The notes: generated by a model from the letters alone, not told the origin. A stretch of DNA of 60,157 nt from Prevotella sp. (GCA_017443345.1 JAFSNR010000035.1:1-60157); one strand, 5' to 3'. Counted from the stretch's first letter, positions 49,179-59,867 are shown. Program-made: numbers and translations.

Positions 49179-50839
49179 CAGATACGAGAGTCAAAGCGGT
49201 CACCACCTGACAAGCGGCTAACAGCTGCCTGATAGTTGGTTGTGTTGATCTGATCTTCACTGGTCGGATAGCGGAAGCGACGGGGGATACCCTTACTCTG
49301 GCTGTTACCATCGGCATTGGCTGTTCCAATACAGAACGGAGATGCTTCCAGAGCGGGATAGCCTGAACGACGCCAGTTGGCAAATGCCTCATACTCATCG
49401 CCGAAGCTGTTAATCCAATACTGGGTGTTGATCATCTCCTTCTTAGCCTCTGTGTCAGCAGCAACGAAGGCAGTCTTCTGTGCAGCGACATAAGCATCTA
49501 CGGCGTCAGCTGTCAGATAGGTGTCGACAAGCGTAGAAGCACCCTTGCTTGGGAACTGTCCGAACTGCTCCATAGCTGCACGGATACCTGCCTCGAAGTA
49601 TGTAGCAGCATCACCGCTGATATATCCACGGAGAGCAGCCTCTGCCAGCAGCAACTGAGTCTGTGCGTTGGTCACGATGAATGTGGGAGCCTCTGGGTCG
49701 CTATATGTATAACGGTTAGGAACAGAGAAACGGCTCTTGAAATGAACACCTGCGTCACCTGGGGTGTCGTGGTAGATGTTACCTTCGCTGGCATCAAAGC
49801 GGCTGTCGACCTTGCCAATGAAGTAGGGGCTGCTTGGACCATTGCTGTAGCCTCCAGATGGGAGACCCTGCTGGATAGCGGGATCTGAATTTCCATATTC
49901 ATAGTCAGCACTCTGGACAGAGATGTCTGGATTCGTACAAACGGTAGCAATCAAAGCCAGACGGGGGTCATTAGATTCCTTGAGAATGTCTATGAAAGTC
50001 TTCGACATAAAGAACTCCTTGTCCTCGTGAGCGTTAATCTTGGCGAAAGGCTCTGCTGAGTCGTTGGTAGTCACACCACCAGGATGGTCGAGTTTCACGT
50101 TCTGTGCAGTGGTGGTAATCAGACCATTAGCCAGTGCCTTGGCAGCATAGGTCTTGGCTGTACCCTCATCAACCTTCACCAGACGCATGGCCAGACGCAG
50201 CATCAGTGAGTTGGCGAAACGCTTCCAAGAAGCAGCATCACCCTGGAAATAAACATCGTGGCTCTTCATCTGAGCAGTACCACTGCCAAGGTTGGCTTGA
50301 GCCTCGTCAAGTTCTGTGAGCATGCTCTTATAGATTGACTCCTGTGTGTCGTACTCGGGATAGGAATACAGACCGGGTCGTCCTGCCTGAGAGTAGGGGA
50401 TGTCACCATAGAGGTCAGTCATCTTGCTGAAAGCATAGACACGCATCACACGTGCAATATTCCAGTCGATAGTCATACCAGCCTCTTCCTTCCATTTGTC
50501 ATAAGCTGTGGTGATGTCACGCATGGCACCACGGTCTCCGCTATAGGTATCCCAGTAAGCTCCAGAGTAGGCATCGCTCCAAGTGTAGCGGCCATAATCC
50601 TCCCACCACTGGATAGAGGTCATGTGCTGAATCCACTGTGAAGCGTGGATACAAGAATTACGCCAGATATCCCAGTCTGATCCAAGTGCCTGGTGCTGGC
50701 CGTTGCTGAAAAGCATGGCCACGGGCACGTTTCCTTCATTCAGATGCTCCGGGTCGATGTTGGTATCACCAAAGTCTCCACAACTTGTCAATCCAAGTGC
50801 GAATACCGAAGCTATTGCAAATACTTTATATTTTTTCAT
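49166..50839 (-). CDS. SusD/RagB-family nutrient-binding outer-membrane lipoprotein
   Basis: 557 residues. Lipoprotein signal ending at Cys20 (ALGLTSCGDFGD). SusD-like 2 features: NIDPEHLNEGNVPVAMLF, RVMRVYAFSKMTDLYGDIPYSQA, SLMLRLAMRLVKVD, and the C-terminal NTQYWINSFGDEYEAFANWRRSGYP with GIPRRFRYP at the end. It binds glycan at the cell surface and caps the SusC channel. It lies 21 bases after susC. Confidence 0.95.
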   Translation of the reverse strand: MKKYKVFAIASVFALGLTSCGDFGDTNIDPEHLNEGNVPVAMLFSNGQHQALGSDWDIWRNSCIHASQWIQHMTSIQWWEDYGRYTWSDAYSGAYWDTYSGDRGAMRDITTAYDKWKEEAGMTIDWNIARVMRVYAFSKMTDLYGDIPYSQAGRPGLYSYPEYDTQESIYKSMLTELDEAQANLGSGTAQMKSHDVYFQGDAASWKRFANSLMLRLAMRLVKVDEGTAKTYAAKALANGLITTTAQNVKLDHPGGVTTNDSAEPFAKINAHEDKEFFMSKTFIDILKESNDPRLALIATVCTNPDISVQSADYEYGNSDPAIQQGLPSGGYSNGPSSPYFIGKVDSRFDASEGNIYHDTPGDAGVHFKSRFSVPNRYTYSDPEAPTFIVTNAQTQLLLAEAALRGYISGDAATYFEAGIRAAMEQFGQFPSKGASTLVDTYLTADAVDAYVAAQKTAFVAADTEAKKEMINTQYWINSFGDEYEAFANWRRSGYPALEASPFCIGTANADGNSQSKGIPRRFRYPTSEDQINTTNYQAAVSRLSGGDRFDSRIWWDK

Positions 50840-50860
50840 TTGTTTGTCTGTTTTATATGA

Positions 50861-53800
50861 TTAGAACTTCACGTTTACGTTGAAACCGATGTTGCGGGTT
50901 GCGGGATAACCGTTCAACTCAAGACCCTGACCATTGGTGTTGTTGATTGAAGACTCTGGGTCGATGTTGTCGGTGTATTTCTTGATAGTCCACAAGTTAC
51001 GTGCAACGATAGAAACACTCAGGCCTTTCACATACTTAAGAGGATCAAGCAGTGACTTCGGGAAGGTGTAGCCCAAAGAGATCTCACGCAGTTTGATGAA
51101 GTCTGCTTTATAGACGAACTCCTCGGCAATGTTGTTGCTGACGATAGCACCAAAGTAGTCTTGAGGATTAACAGCCGTCGTGTTCTGAGAACCGTCCTCG
51201 TTGACACCTGGGTATACGAACTTGGCCGTAGGATCACTCTCGCGTCCGTACAGTGTGTTCTTATGCAGACCGCTTGAGTAGAGGCTCAGGTTTGTACCAG
51301 AGAAGAGCTTAGCACCGAACTTGAAGTCGATGAGGAATGAGAGCGTGAAGTCCTTCAGCTTGAAACTGTTGTTCCAACCTCCAGTCAACTTGTACACACC
51401 GTTGCCAAGGCTCTCCTGGCTGTCAGCGTGCTGGGGCAGACCGTCCTTCAGAATCAGGTTGCCGTTACCGTCTCTCTTGTACTTGTAGCCGATGAGTTCA
51501 CCATAAGGCTGACCAACGATGTTGTAGACTGTTACACCACCAGAGCGTGAAGAAGCACCGTCGATAGAGAGGCGGTCAACGCCTTCACCAAGATTCTTCA
51601 CCTCACTGTTGTTGTATGCGAAGTTCAGAGTTGTATTCCACTGGAAGATCTTTGTACGTATAGGATAAGCATCCACCATGAACTCGAAACCGTTGTTACG
51701 AATCTCACCGACGTTGGCTACCTTTGAACCGTAACCAGAAGCGCTGGAGGTAGAAACCACAGCGATATCGTCCTTGGTATTCTTGATGTAATATGCCATG
51801 TCCAAGGTCAGACGATTAGATAAGAACGCTAAGTTCAAACCGACCTCAAACTCCGTGATCTTAACAGGTTTAAGTGAGGGGTTAGGATACTTGTTGCCAT
51901 TATTCTGAGTGGCTACACTTTGGCCGTTTACCGTATAGTTGCGGAGCTGGTAGAGCAGCAGGTTAGAATAAGGAGTTGTACCGTTAGATGCAGAAGCCAC
52001 ACCGGCACGAACCTTACCGAAGTCGAACCACTCTGGCATCTTGAAGGTATCAGTGAATACCCATGATGCAGTAACTGAGGGATAGAAGTAACTGTTAGAG
52101 TCGTCGGCCAGTGTAGAGAACCAGTCGTTACGGGCTGTCATGTTTAAGAAGAGCTGATTCTTCCAACCTAAGTCGAGTGTGCCGTAGAAAGAGTTTACCT
52201 CATAACGTGTATAGCTCTTAGCTGGACGCTTGTCAGAGAGGTTGTTGATTGACCAGAGACCGTCAACGATGAACGGGCGTCCACCGTCAGATACAGTGTA
52301 CTGCTTGTTTTGGTTGCTCTGCTTGTTACCACCGAATGTGGCACCAACCGTAAATCCATTGAAATCCTTGTTGAAACCGATGAGGAAGTTGTAGTTCATT
52401 TCCTCAAAGTTCTTCTCATATTCAGTCATCCAACCCATGGGGTCTGCAGCTGCACCGATAGGCTGAACCTGCTTATATTCCAGGCTATAGCCGTCGCGCT
52501 GTACTGCTGCCTGAGCATAGAGCCAGTCGGTAATCTCCCAGCGAAGATTGATGGCACCGGTCAGACGGTTGCGGTTAGAATCATTGGTCTTGCGATACTG
52601 CAGCCAGTAGGGGTTGTTGAAGTATACATTCGTACCACCAATCATTTCAGTACCGTCTTCGTTGGTTCCCCAACCAGCAGCCGTTCCTTCCATCCAACGG
52701 ATGTCAAACGAATTGCCATGATACATCAATGATGCGTTGGTGTTACCATTACCGTCAGAGAGGTTGGCACGACCTTGTGCTTTATCAAAGACGTAGTTGG
52801 CAGTTACGTTCAGGTGTAATCTCTTGGTAATGTCGAACGTAGTGTTCATGTTGATGCCAATCTGGCGGTTGTTGGCATTTGGCAAGATACTCTTCTCATG
52901 ATTGTAAGAAACACCGAAACGATACTGAATACCTTCCTTACCACCGGAAACAGAAGCAGAAGTGTTGCTTGTTACACCTGTACGATAGAAGTTGGGCCAG
53001 TTGTTGATAGAGCTGTAGTTGTAGCTCTGGCCGAGGAAGTTCGTAGCGTTGCTGCCATCCATTCTTGCACCCCAGCTGGATGTCTCCCAGTTCTGGGCAT
53101 CAACAGCTGAAGAAGGCTTAACACCATAGGAACCGATACCATAGGTGTCCTGCCAGTCACGATAGTCATAAATCGTGTTGAAGGTCAGGTTCTCGTTTAC
53201 TTCCACCTGTACGGGCTGATTTTTCTTACCACTCTTTGTAGTAATGAGAATAGCACCGTTACCACCGCGGTAGCCGTAGAGGGCAGAAGCGGCAGCACCC
53301 TTCAATACCTGGATGCTCTCAATGTCATCAGCATTGATGTTGTTCAGACCATCACCCATATCGGCACCTCCCCAAGTTCCTGCAGAACCCTGGTTGGAGT
53401 TGTCGAAGGGAACACCGTCAACAACATAGAGTGGCATGTTGTTACCTGTAAGAGAGGCATTACCACGGATGATAACACGTGAAGAACCTGTTGAACCTGT
53501 GGCATTTCCTGCGACGCTCACACCTGCTATCTTACCTGAGAGGGCGTTACCGATATTCGGATCACGAGCCATGGTAAACTGCTCACCATCGACTTTCTGG
53601 GTAGAATAACCCAGCGAACGCGACTGGCGTTTCACACCGAGGGCTGTAACCACCACTTCGTCGATAGCCATAGCCGACTCCTTCATGGTGACATCGATAC
53701 TGGTTTTGCCAGATACAGGAACCACCTGTGTTTGTGTACCAATGTAAGAGAACTCCAGCTTACCATTGGTAGGACATGAAATGGTGTAGTTACCATCAAA

Positions 53801-53989
53801 ATCGGTAATCACACCGGTAGTAGCACCCAAAACCTTGACGGTCGCACCAATAACTGGCTCACCGAGTTGATCTTTGACAGTACCCTTTACCGTGACATTT
53901 TGCGCACTGATGGTTGCTGCGAAGAGCAGACATAAAGCCATCGTACACGCTCTCAGACGAGAGGTAAAAAAGCTTTTTTCTTTTTTCAT
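50861..53989 (-). CDS. SusC/RagA-family TonB-dependent outer-membrane receptor
   Basis: 1,042 residues. Signal peptide (ACTMALCLLFAATISAQ), then a carboxypeptidase-D-like beta domain (GTVKDQLGEPVIGATVKVLG, residues about 33-110), the TonB-box-like DEVVVTALGVKRQSRSLGY, a plug domain (VIIRGNASLTGNNMPLYVVDGVPFD) and a C-terminal beta-barrel ending in RNIGFNVNVKF. With SusD it imports oligosaccharides using TonB energy. Sequence alone does not give the glycan. Promoter TAAATTTGC at 54059-54051. It heads the PUL and faces GH2. Confidence 0.95.
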   Translation of the reverse strand: MKKEKSFFTSRLRACTMALCLLFAATISAQNVTVKGTVKDQLGEPVIGATVKVLGATTGVITDFDGNYTISCPTNGKLEFSYIGTQTQVVPVSGKTSIDVTMKESAMAIDEVVVTALGVKRQSRSLGYSTQKVDGEQFTMARDPNIGNALSGKIAGVSVAGNATGSTGSSRVIIRGNASLTGNNMPLYVVDGVPFDNSNQGSAGTWGGADMGDGLNNINADDIESIQVLKGAAASALYGYRGGNGAILITTKSGKKNQPVQVEVNENLTFNTIYDYRDWQDTYGIGSYGVKPSSAVDAQNWETSSWGARMDGSNATNFLGQSYNYSSINNWPNFYRTGVTSNTSASVSGGKEGIQYRFGVSYNHEKSILPNANNRQIGINMNTTFDITKRLHLNVTANYVFDKAQGRANLSDGNGNTNASLMYHGNSFDIRWMEGTAAGWGTNEDGTEMIGGTNVYFNNPYWLQYRKTNDSNRNRLTGAINLRWEITDWLYAQAAVQRDGYSLEYKQVQPIGAAADPMGWMTEYEKNFEEMNYNFLIGFNKDFNGFTVGATFGGNKQSNQNKQYTVSDGGRPFIVDGLWSINNLSDKRPAKSYTRYEVNSFYGTLDLGWKNQLFLNMTARNDWFSTLADDSNSYFYPSVTASWVFTDTFKMPEWFDFGKVRAGVASASNGTTPYSNLLLYQLRNYTVNGQSVATQNNGNKYPNPSLKPVKITEFEVGLNLAFLSNRLTLDMAYYIKNTKDDIAVVSTSSASGYGSKVANVGEIRNNGFEFMVDAYPIRTKIFQWNTTLNFAYNNSEVKNLGEGVDRLSIDGASSRSGGVTVYNIVGQPYGELIGYKYKRDGNGNLILKDGLPQHADSQESLGNGVYKLTGGWNNSFKLKDFTLSFLIDFKFGAKLFSGTNLSLYSSGLHKNTLYGRESDPTAKFVYPGVNEDGSQNTTAVNPQDYFGAIVSNNIAEEFVYKADFIKLREISLGYTFPKSLLDPLKYVKGLSVSIVARNLWTIKKYTDNIDPESSINNTNGQGLELNGYPATRNIGFNVNVKF

Positions 53990-54050
53990 CTTGTAGGGTT
54001 TTAAAATTAGTTATATGTTAGTAAAAAAGAGTAATTAGCTATTCGACGCT

Positions 54051-54059
54051 GCAAATTTA
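54051..54059 (-). promoter_or_regulatory. -7 box for susC
   Basis: TAAATTTGC on the minus strand, 62 bases before the susC ATG. Confidence 0.5.
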
Positions 54060-54079
54060 ATTAAAAAATGGAAATAACT

Positions 54080-54089
54080 CAAACGTTTG
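54080..54089. promoter_or_regulatory. Palindrome between the two PUL promoters (candidate operator)
   Basis: CAAACGTTTG is a perfect 10-base palindrome with a central CG, extended imperfectly to CTCAAACGTTTGCAG. It lies 20 bases upstream of the susC -7 box and 44 bases upstream of the GH2 -7 box, so it could control both. Confidence 0.4.
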
Positions 54090-54133
54090 CAGTTAATTTG
54101 TGTTAATGCCCTTGACAAGACATAGTTTTTTAG

Positions 54134-54141
54134 TATCTTTG
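54134..54141 (+). promoter_or_regulatory. -7 box for GH2-GH65
   Basis: TATCTTTG, 43 bases before the GH2 ATG, with a TTGACA-like element about 22 bases upstream. Confidence 0.55.
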
Positions 54142-54184
54142 TGCAGAAATCAGTAACTAAGACATTATTATATATAGTATATTT

Positions 54185-57100
54185 ATGAAGTATTTATCCG
54201 TTTTCTTAAGTTGTATCGCTATGAACGCAGTTGCTGGGCCAGACGATACGAATCATACCCGGGGTATAGGTCAGTATCCTGGTGCTCAGAGTGAGTATTT
54301 TGCACCTGCCGTCAGTTGGGTAGACAATGGACAGGTATTGACGAACGTGGCATTGCATAGGAAGGCCTGGGCCTCGTCGGCTTGTGACTATAACCATACG
54401 GCACATCTGGTGACCGACGGCATCTGTGACAATGCAGAGCCAGTGCGGCTCCTTGTGTCTACGCAGGCTGGTCGACTGCCACGTAAGGAGGCAGAATGGG
54501 CCATTGATGGCGGTGTCTATTCAAGGAATATCCTGATGGGTGAGAAGACTTGGTTACAGTATGACTGGGGCGGAACTATGAGAGTACAGGCTAGTAGCGT
54601 GAAGTTGCAAGGCATGATGGCCTATCATGAGCAATTGGCCACTGAAGGCTACTCGATTCGTTGTGAGGTGTCGGAGAATGGCAACGATTGGCTGTTGGTC
54701 GGTGAACTGAAAGGAAAAGGACTGCCAGGCAAGCCGCTTCGATATAAGTTACACTCCGATCCCAACAAACAGACAGATGACGGTCTGTTACCTGCTCGTC
54801 AACTTGACGAGACAATCCGTTTTTATGAGCCAGTGAATACCCAACACTTCCGTATTACGATGGACCTGACGGGTGCTGCTCATTGGGATGTTCATGAGTT
54901 GCAATTTCAGGATGCTTTGGGCGACTATGTGGAAGTAATGCCTTCACAGCAATTTTGTAGTATGTGGGTGAGCGACGGTGGGGGAGAGCAATGGCTCTAT
55001 ACGGATCTGGGGGCCAGTCTGCCCATTGAGAAGATTCATCTTGATTGGTATTTGGCACCTAAGAAAGGCATGATTCAGGTGTCTGACGATGCTCGTAGTT
55101 GGGCAAAGGTGGCCGACATTAACAATCCGTCTGACGTGAAAACCAACGCCCGTTTTGTACGTCTTTTGATGCAGGAGTCTGGTGAGGCAGGCTGCTATGC
55201 TTTGCGTGAGATGGAAGTGCTGTCGAAAAAGAAAACAGTCTACGTTCCTCATGCGATTGCAGGCATGCGCAAAGGAAGATTTGAACTGAGTGGTGGTAAT
55301 TGGCAGCTTCAGCGGGCTTCGGAGGTCGACGATAAGGGTGAGAAGATAGCCTCCCCCAACTATGACAGTCAGAATTGGATTCCTGCTACTGTACCTGGTA
55401 CGGTTCTCACCTCTTATATAAATATAGGTGGAATACCAAATCCGAATTATGCTGATGATGTGGATCAGATTTCGGAGTCATTCTTCCGCTCGAATTTCTG
55501 GTATCGCAATGAATTTGATATGTCTGTAGAACCTGAAGGTCAGCAGTGGCTGAACTTCGACGGCATTAACTGGAAGGCCAACGTATTCCTGAACGGCCAG
55601 AAGCTGGGTCGTATCAGTGGTGCCTTCATGCGTGGCAAGTTTAATGTGACGGGCTTGCTCAAGAAAGGTAAAAACTATCTGGCAGTGGAAGTGATTTGTA
55701 ATCAGCATTTCGGGGCAGTCAAGGAGAAGGACGAGAATACGACGCAGTTTAATGGTGGCATCCTTGGAGCCGACAATCCGACTTTTCATGCGACGATCGG
55801 CTGGGACTGGATTACAACGGTTCGTGGACGTGAGGTCGGTATCTGGAACGAGGTCTATTTGACCAGTACTGGTGTGGCCAGCGTGAGTGATCCGTATGTG
55901 AAGACAGAACTCTCTGCCGACATGAAGACCGTCAGTGTCAGTCCTTCTGTCTTCGTCCGTAATACAGACAACCAGCCAGTGAAAGGAACGTTGAGTGGTT
56001 GGATTGGCGATGTGAAGTTTGAGAAATCCGTTACCCTGCCTGCCAACAGCGAGCAGGAGGTTCGTTTCTGTCCGAAGCAGTTCCCACAGCTGACATCCTC
56101 CGATTTCCAACTCTGGTGGCCGAACGGTTACGGAGAGCCCACCCTTTATGAGGCCGGTTTCACCTTTACACCAGAATCGGGTCAGGCCTCAACGGTGAAC
56201 TATCAGGCTGGTTTGCGTGAGATGAAGTTTGTGGATGCCAAGGATTCCCTGCGTATGTACATCAATGGCCGTCGCTTCATTCCTTTAGGTGGTAACTGGG
56301 GATTCGATGAGCATAATCTGCTGTACCGCTCGCGTGAGTATGATATCGCCGTGGGTTATCATAAGGATATGAACTGTACGATGATTCGCAACTGGGTGGG
56401 ACAGATTGGTGACGAGAGTTTCTATGAGGCCTGCGACCGTCATGGCATCATGATCTGGCAGGACTTCTGGTTGGCTAATCCTGCTGATGGACCTGATCCT
56501 TATGATGACATGCTTTTCCTCAGTAATGCAGAGGACTACCTGCGTCGAATCCGTAGTCATGCAAGTATCGGTATCTACTGCGGGCGCAACGAAGGTTATC
56601 CACCAGAAACGATTGACCGGAAGTTACGTGAATACGTGCGTACACTCTCTCCAGGCATGGATTTCATTTCTAGTTCTGCCGATGACGGTGTGAGTGGACA
56701 TGGTCCTTACTGGGCTTTGCCGATGAAGGAGTACTTCTCGCGTCAGAGTGGTAAGATCCATACGGAACGCGGAATGCCTAATGTGATGAATATTGAGAGC
56801 CTGTCGCGTACGTTGAGTAGTGATGCTCTCTGGCCACAGAGCGTGCAGTGGGGTCAACATGACTATACATTGTTGGGCGCACAGCGGGCCCGTGAGTTCA
56901 ACGATCTGGTGAAAGAAGGACTGGGCGAGGCTCAGAGTGCTGAGGAATTCACCCGTTGGGCACAGCTTATCAACTACAACGGCTATCGTGGTATGTATGA
57001 GAGTACGAGCAAAAGCCGTGCAGGCCTACTCATCTGGATGAGTCATGCCTGTTGGCCTTCTATGGTATGGCAGACCTATGATTATTACTTCGAGCCCACT

Positions 57101-57706
57101 GCCGCCTACTTCGGCGTGAAGAAGGCCTGCGAGCCATTGCATATCCAGTATAATGCCCTCACTGACAGCATTGAGGTGGTGAATCACTCTGCAGGTAACG
57201 TTGCTGGCATCACGGCCATCGCCACCATCTTTGACCTCAATGGCAAGAAGGTGCGTCAGCAGAAAGCTCGTCTTAATTCTGCGGAGGACACCACTGGGTC
57301 ATGGCTTAAACTCTCCGGTTTCCAGCCATCTGCACCATCCGACGTCTGGTTCCTGCGCCTACAGCTCTTGGGTAAGAACGGCATTGTTTCTGAAAACCTT
57401 TATATCATGGGTCGCGAGGAGAACAACTACCGTGCGCTGAATACTCTGCCCAAACCCCAGCTTCAGCAAACCATGAAAGTTTCGGGCACCGAGGCCGTTG
57501 TGACGGTGAAAAATACGGGCAAGACACCGGCTCCCTTCCTGCGTCTGAACCTGAAGGGAACTGACGGAGAACAGATCCTGCCAGTGATCTATAGCGACAA
57601 CTATTTTACCTTGATGCCAGGCGAGCAGAAGACGGTAACCATATCCTGGAAACCCGAGGATGCCCGTGGGCAGGAACCCCAGATAGAAATCACCAGTCTC
57701 AACTAA
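54185..57706 (+). CDS. GH2 family glycoside hydrolase (beta-mannosidase / exo-beta-glucosaminidase-like) with N-terminal F5/8-type domains
   Basis: 1,173 residues. Signal peptide MKYLSVFLSCIAMNAVAG. Residues about 50-350 contain F5/8-like discoidin modules (NVALHRKAWASSACDYNH, LQYDWGGTMRVQASSVKLQ). The GH2 part has a sugar-binding domain (FFRSNFWYRNEFD, WLNFDGINWKANVFLNGQ), an Ig-like domain, and the barrel with the acid/base Glu in IYCGRNEGYPPE and a probable nucleophile Glu in IHTERGMPN. The order fits GH2 beta-mannosidases and glucosaminidases; substrate is not resolved. It is longer than a standard GH2. First gene of the plus-strand arm of the PUL, 6 bases before GH65. Confidence 0.85.
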   Translation: MKYLSVFLSCIAMNAVAGPDDTNHTRGIGQYPGAQSEYFAPAVSWVDNGQVLTNVALHRKAWASSACDYNHTAHLVTDGICDNAEPVRLLVSTQAGRLPRKEAEWAIDGGVYSRNILMGEKTWLQYDWGGTMRVQASSVKLQGMMAYHEQLATEGYSIRCEVSENGNDWLLVGELKGKGLPGKPLRYKLHSDPNKQTDDGLLPARQLDETIRFYEPVNTQHFRITMDLTGAAHWDVHELQFQDALGDYVEVMPSQQFCSMWVSDGGGEQWLYTDLGASLPIEKIHLDWYLAPKKGMIQVSDDARSWAKVADINNPSDVKTNARFVRLLMQESGEAGCYALREMEVLSKKKTVYVPHAIAGMRKGRFELSGGNWQLQRASEVDDKGEKIASPNYDSQNWIPATVPGTVLTSYINIGGIPNPNYADDVDQISESFFRSNFWYRNEFDMSVEPEGQQWLNFDGINWKANVFLNGQKLGRISGAFMRGKFNVTGLLKKGKNYLAVEVICNQHFGAVKEKDENTTQFNGGILGADNPTFHATIGWDWITTVRGREVGIWNEVYLTSTGVASVSDPYVKTELSADMKTVSVSPSVFVRNTDNQPVKGTLSGWIGDVKFEKSVTLPANSEQEVRFCPKQFPQLTSSDFQLWWPNGYGEPTLYEAGFTFTPESGQASTVNYQAGLREMKFVDAKDSLRMYINGRRFIPLGGNWGFDEHNLLYRSREYDIAVGYHKDMNCTMIRNWVGQIGDESFYEACDRHGIMIWQDFWLANPADGPDPYDDMLFLSNAEDYLRRIRSHASIGIYCGRNEGYPPETIDRKLREYVRTLSPGMDFISSSADDGVSGHGPYWALPMKEYFSRQSGKIHTERGMPNVMNIESLSRTLSSDALWPQSVQWGQHDYTLLGAQRAREFNDLVKEGLGEAQSAEEFTRWAQLINYNGYRGMYESTSKSRAGLLIWMSHACWPSMVWQTYDYYFEPTAAYFGVKKACEPLHIQYNALTDSIEVVNHSAGNVAGITAIATIFDLNGKKVRQQKARLNSAEDTTGSWLKLSGFQPSAPSDVWFLRLQLLGKNGIVSENLYIMGREENNYRALNTLPKPQLQQTMKVSGTEAVVTVKNTGKTPAPFLRLNLKGTDGEQILPVIYSDNYFTLMPGEQKTVTISWKPEDARGQEPQIEITSLN

Positions 57707-57712
57707 TCTCGT

Positions 57713-59650
57713 ATGGGAAACAGAATCATTTCACTTGCCGTCGTACTCCTTACTACGGCAAGTTTTTATTGCAAAGCACAGGACAGCTGGAGTATAACAG
57801 CTGCTGAACTCGATGCTAACACATATCATGGGGCTACTGTTGCCAATGGAATGATTGGCTTTAAGTCTACTGTACATCCTCTTCAGACTGAGCATATCAT
57901 TCTGGCAGGTGCTTACGGCAAAGCTCGCTCTGGAGGTGTAGAGGTTATTCTGAAAGGCATCAATTTCATGAATGCCCTTTTGGTCATTGACGGAGATACT
58001 GTCTCGGCTTCAGATATCATGGAGCATAAGCAGACATTACATTTCCAGAAGGGGTGTCTAACAGGCAGATTCATTGTGAAGAATAAGGCTCATGTGACTT
58101 ATAGCCTCTATGCCTTACGCCATCTGCCTTTTTGTGGACTGATGGAGATCACCATCTGCCCGATGTCAGATATCCGTGTGTCTGTCGTGAACGAGCACCT
58201 CGCAAGTAATGCTCTCTGTGATGTTGTTTCTAGGAAAAGCGGATTGACCGAGCGCAGCGGTAGTGTCAGGCTGTTGTCAACCGATGCTATGAGCTTTGGT
58301 GGAAAGCTGTCGGTGAGTGCTGCTTCTGCTGTTATAGGCCAATCAGAGGGTTTGATGCGCAAGGGTGGGGAATACCAGTTGGCCATCGTTGGGGCCTGTC
58401 TTTCTTCGGCTCATCATCCTGATCCTGCCAATGAGGCAGAACGTCAAACCATTTTTGCTGCCTTTGAGGGGATTGACAGGTTGGTTTCCCATCATACGGA
58501 TGCATGGGATGAACTATGGAAAGGTGATATTACCATTGATGGTGACTTGCAAACTCAACAGGATGTCCATAATATGCTGTATCAATTATATAGTAATGTA
58601 CGCGATGGTTATAGTCTTTCCATTCCGCCGATGGGATTGACCTCTACGGGCTATAATGGTCATGTCTTTTGGGATGCCGATCTCTGGATGATGCCTGCCT
58701 TGTTGGTACTTCATCCTTCACTTGCACGACAGATGGTGGAATACAGGATAGAACGTTTGGATGCAGCCCGCCAGCATGCATTGGCATATGGCTATCGTGG
58801 TGCTATGTTTCCTTGGGAAAGCAGTGAAAGCGGCACTGAGCAAACACCATTCTTTGCTCTTACAGGACCATTTGAGCATCATATCACAGGCTGTGTCGCC
58901 TTGGCTGCCTGGCAGTATTTCTGTGTCAGTCGCGATACCACTTGGCTTCGTGACAGAGCCTGGCCGTTGCTTCGTGAAACGGCACGCTTTTGGGAAAGCC
59001 GCATTGAGACAGATGCTGAGGGGTGGCATATCCGCAATGTGGTCTGCCCTGACGAGTGGGCAATGAATGTCGACGATAATGCATTTACCAATGCTGTTGC
59101 AGCTAGGAATATTGAAGTGGCTAAGATGGCAGCACGAATTCTTGGGAAAGAGTTCCCTATTGTTGGCTTCTCATTGTCACAAGCTGCAAAAGTGCCATTA
59201 ATCGACGGAGCTACCCGCGAGCATGCTGGTTACCAAGGAGAATCCATTAAACAGGCAGATGTCAGTCTGTTGGCATATCCTCTGCGTGCCGTTACCGATA
59301 CCAATCAGATTCGTCGTGACCTGGAATATTATATTCCACGTATTCCTCTCGACAATACCCCGGCCATGAGTGATGCCCTGTTTGCCTTGCTCTATGCACG
59401 TTTGGGTGATGCAGAAAAGGCTCTCCATCATTTCCATGAAGGATATGATGATTATCTCTGTCCCCCCTTCCGCCAGATGGCAGAGGAGAAGAACGGTCAT
59501 AATCCGTACTTCCTGACAGGTGCAGGCGGCCTCCTGCAGGCTGTCATGATGGGGTTTGCTGGTTATGAAATTACTGACGACGGTATTCGCCAAAACACCA
59601 TCCTCCTGCCTAAGGGATGGCAGAGACTCTCTATTTGTCGTGGCAGATAG
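57713..59650 (+). CDS. GH65 family glycoside hydrolase/phosphorylase-like (secreted)
   Basis: 645 residues, signal peptide ISLAVVLLTTASFYCKA. The (alpha/alpha)6 barrel has GH65 motifs: GHVFWDADLWMMPALLVLHP, RGAMFPWESSESGTEQTP, and VVCPDEWAMNVDDNAFTNAV, where the Glu in PDEWA fits the catalytic acid. The secreted location argues for hydrolase rather than phosphorylase, and the sequence recalls glucosyl-galactosyl-type glucosidases. It probably acts on an alpha-linked glucose. No terminator is clear after it; 59651-59860 holds only a 10-base inverted repeat, CTACCATACT/AGTATGGTAG. Confidence 0.8.
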   Translation: MGNRIISLAVVLLTTASFYCKAQDSWSITAAELDANTYHGATVANGMIGFKSTVHPLQTEHIILAGAYGKARSGGVEVILKGINFMNALLVIDGDTVSASDIMEHKQTLHFQKGCLTGRFIVKNKAHVTYSLYALRHLPFCGLMEITICPMSDIRVSVVNEHLASNALCDVVSRKSGLTERSGSVRLLSTDAMSFGGKLSVSAASAVIGQSEGLMRKGGEYQLAIVGACLSSAHHPDPANEAERQTIFAAFEGIDRLVSHHTDAWDELWKGDITIDGDLQTQQDVHNMLYQLYSNVRDGYSLSIPPMGLTSTGYNGHVFWDADLWMMPALLVLHPSLARQMVEYRIERLDAARQHALAYGYRGAMFPWESSESGTEQTPFFALTGPFEHHITGCVALAAWQYFCVSRDTTWLRDRAWPLLRETARFWESRIETDAEGWHIRNVVCPDEWAMNVDDNAFTNAVAARNIEVAKMAARILGKEFPIVGFSLSQAAKVPLIDGATREHAGYQGESIKQADVSLLAYPLRAVTDTNQIRRDLEYYIPRIPLDNTPAMSDALFALLYARLGDAEKALHHFHEGYDDYLCPPFRQMAEEKNGHNPYFLTGAGGLLQAVMMGFAGYEITDDGIRQNTILLPKGWQRLSICRGR

Positions 59651-59867
59651 TAGATTTGCTATAGTGGTTTGTCAATATGGTTGATGAATTCTATTATATA
59701 ATTTTTTTATTTGAATTTCTACCATACTGCCATTTTGTTTTTATATTACCTGATTATCAAGGATTTAACAGATGTGGTAGATAATAAAAGTATGGTAGTA
59801 AATGATTGATAATTGGAAAAATCAACAAATATTCGGGGAAATATTTGGTTTTTCAATCAGTTTTTTG

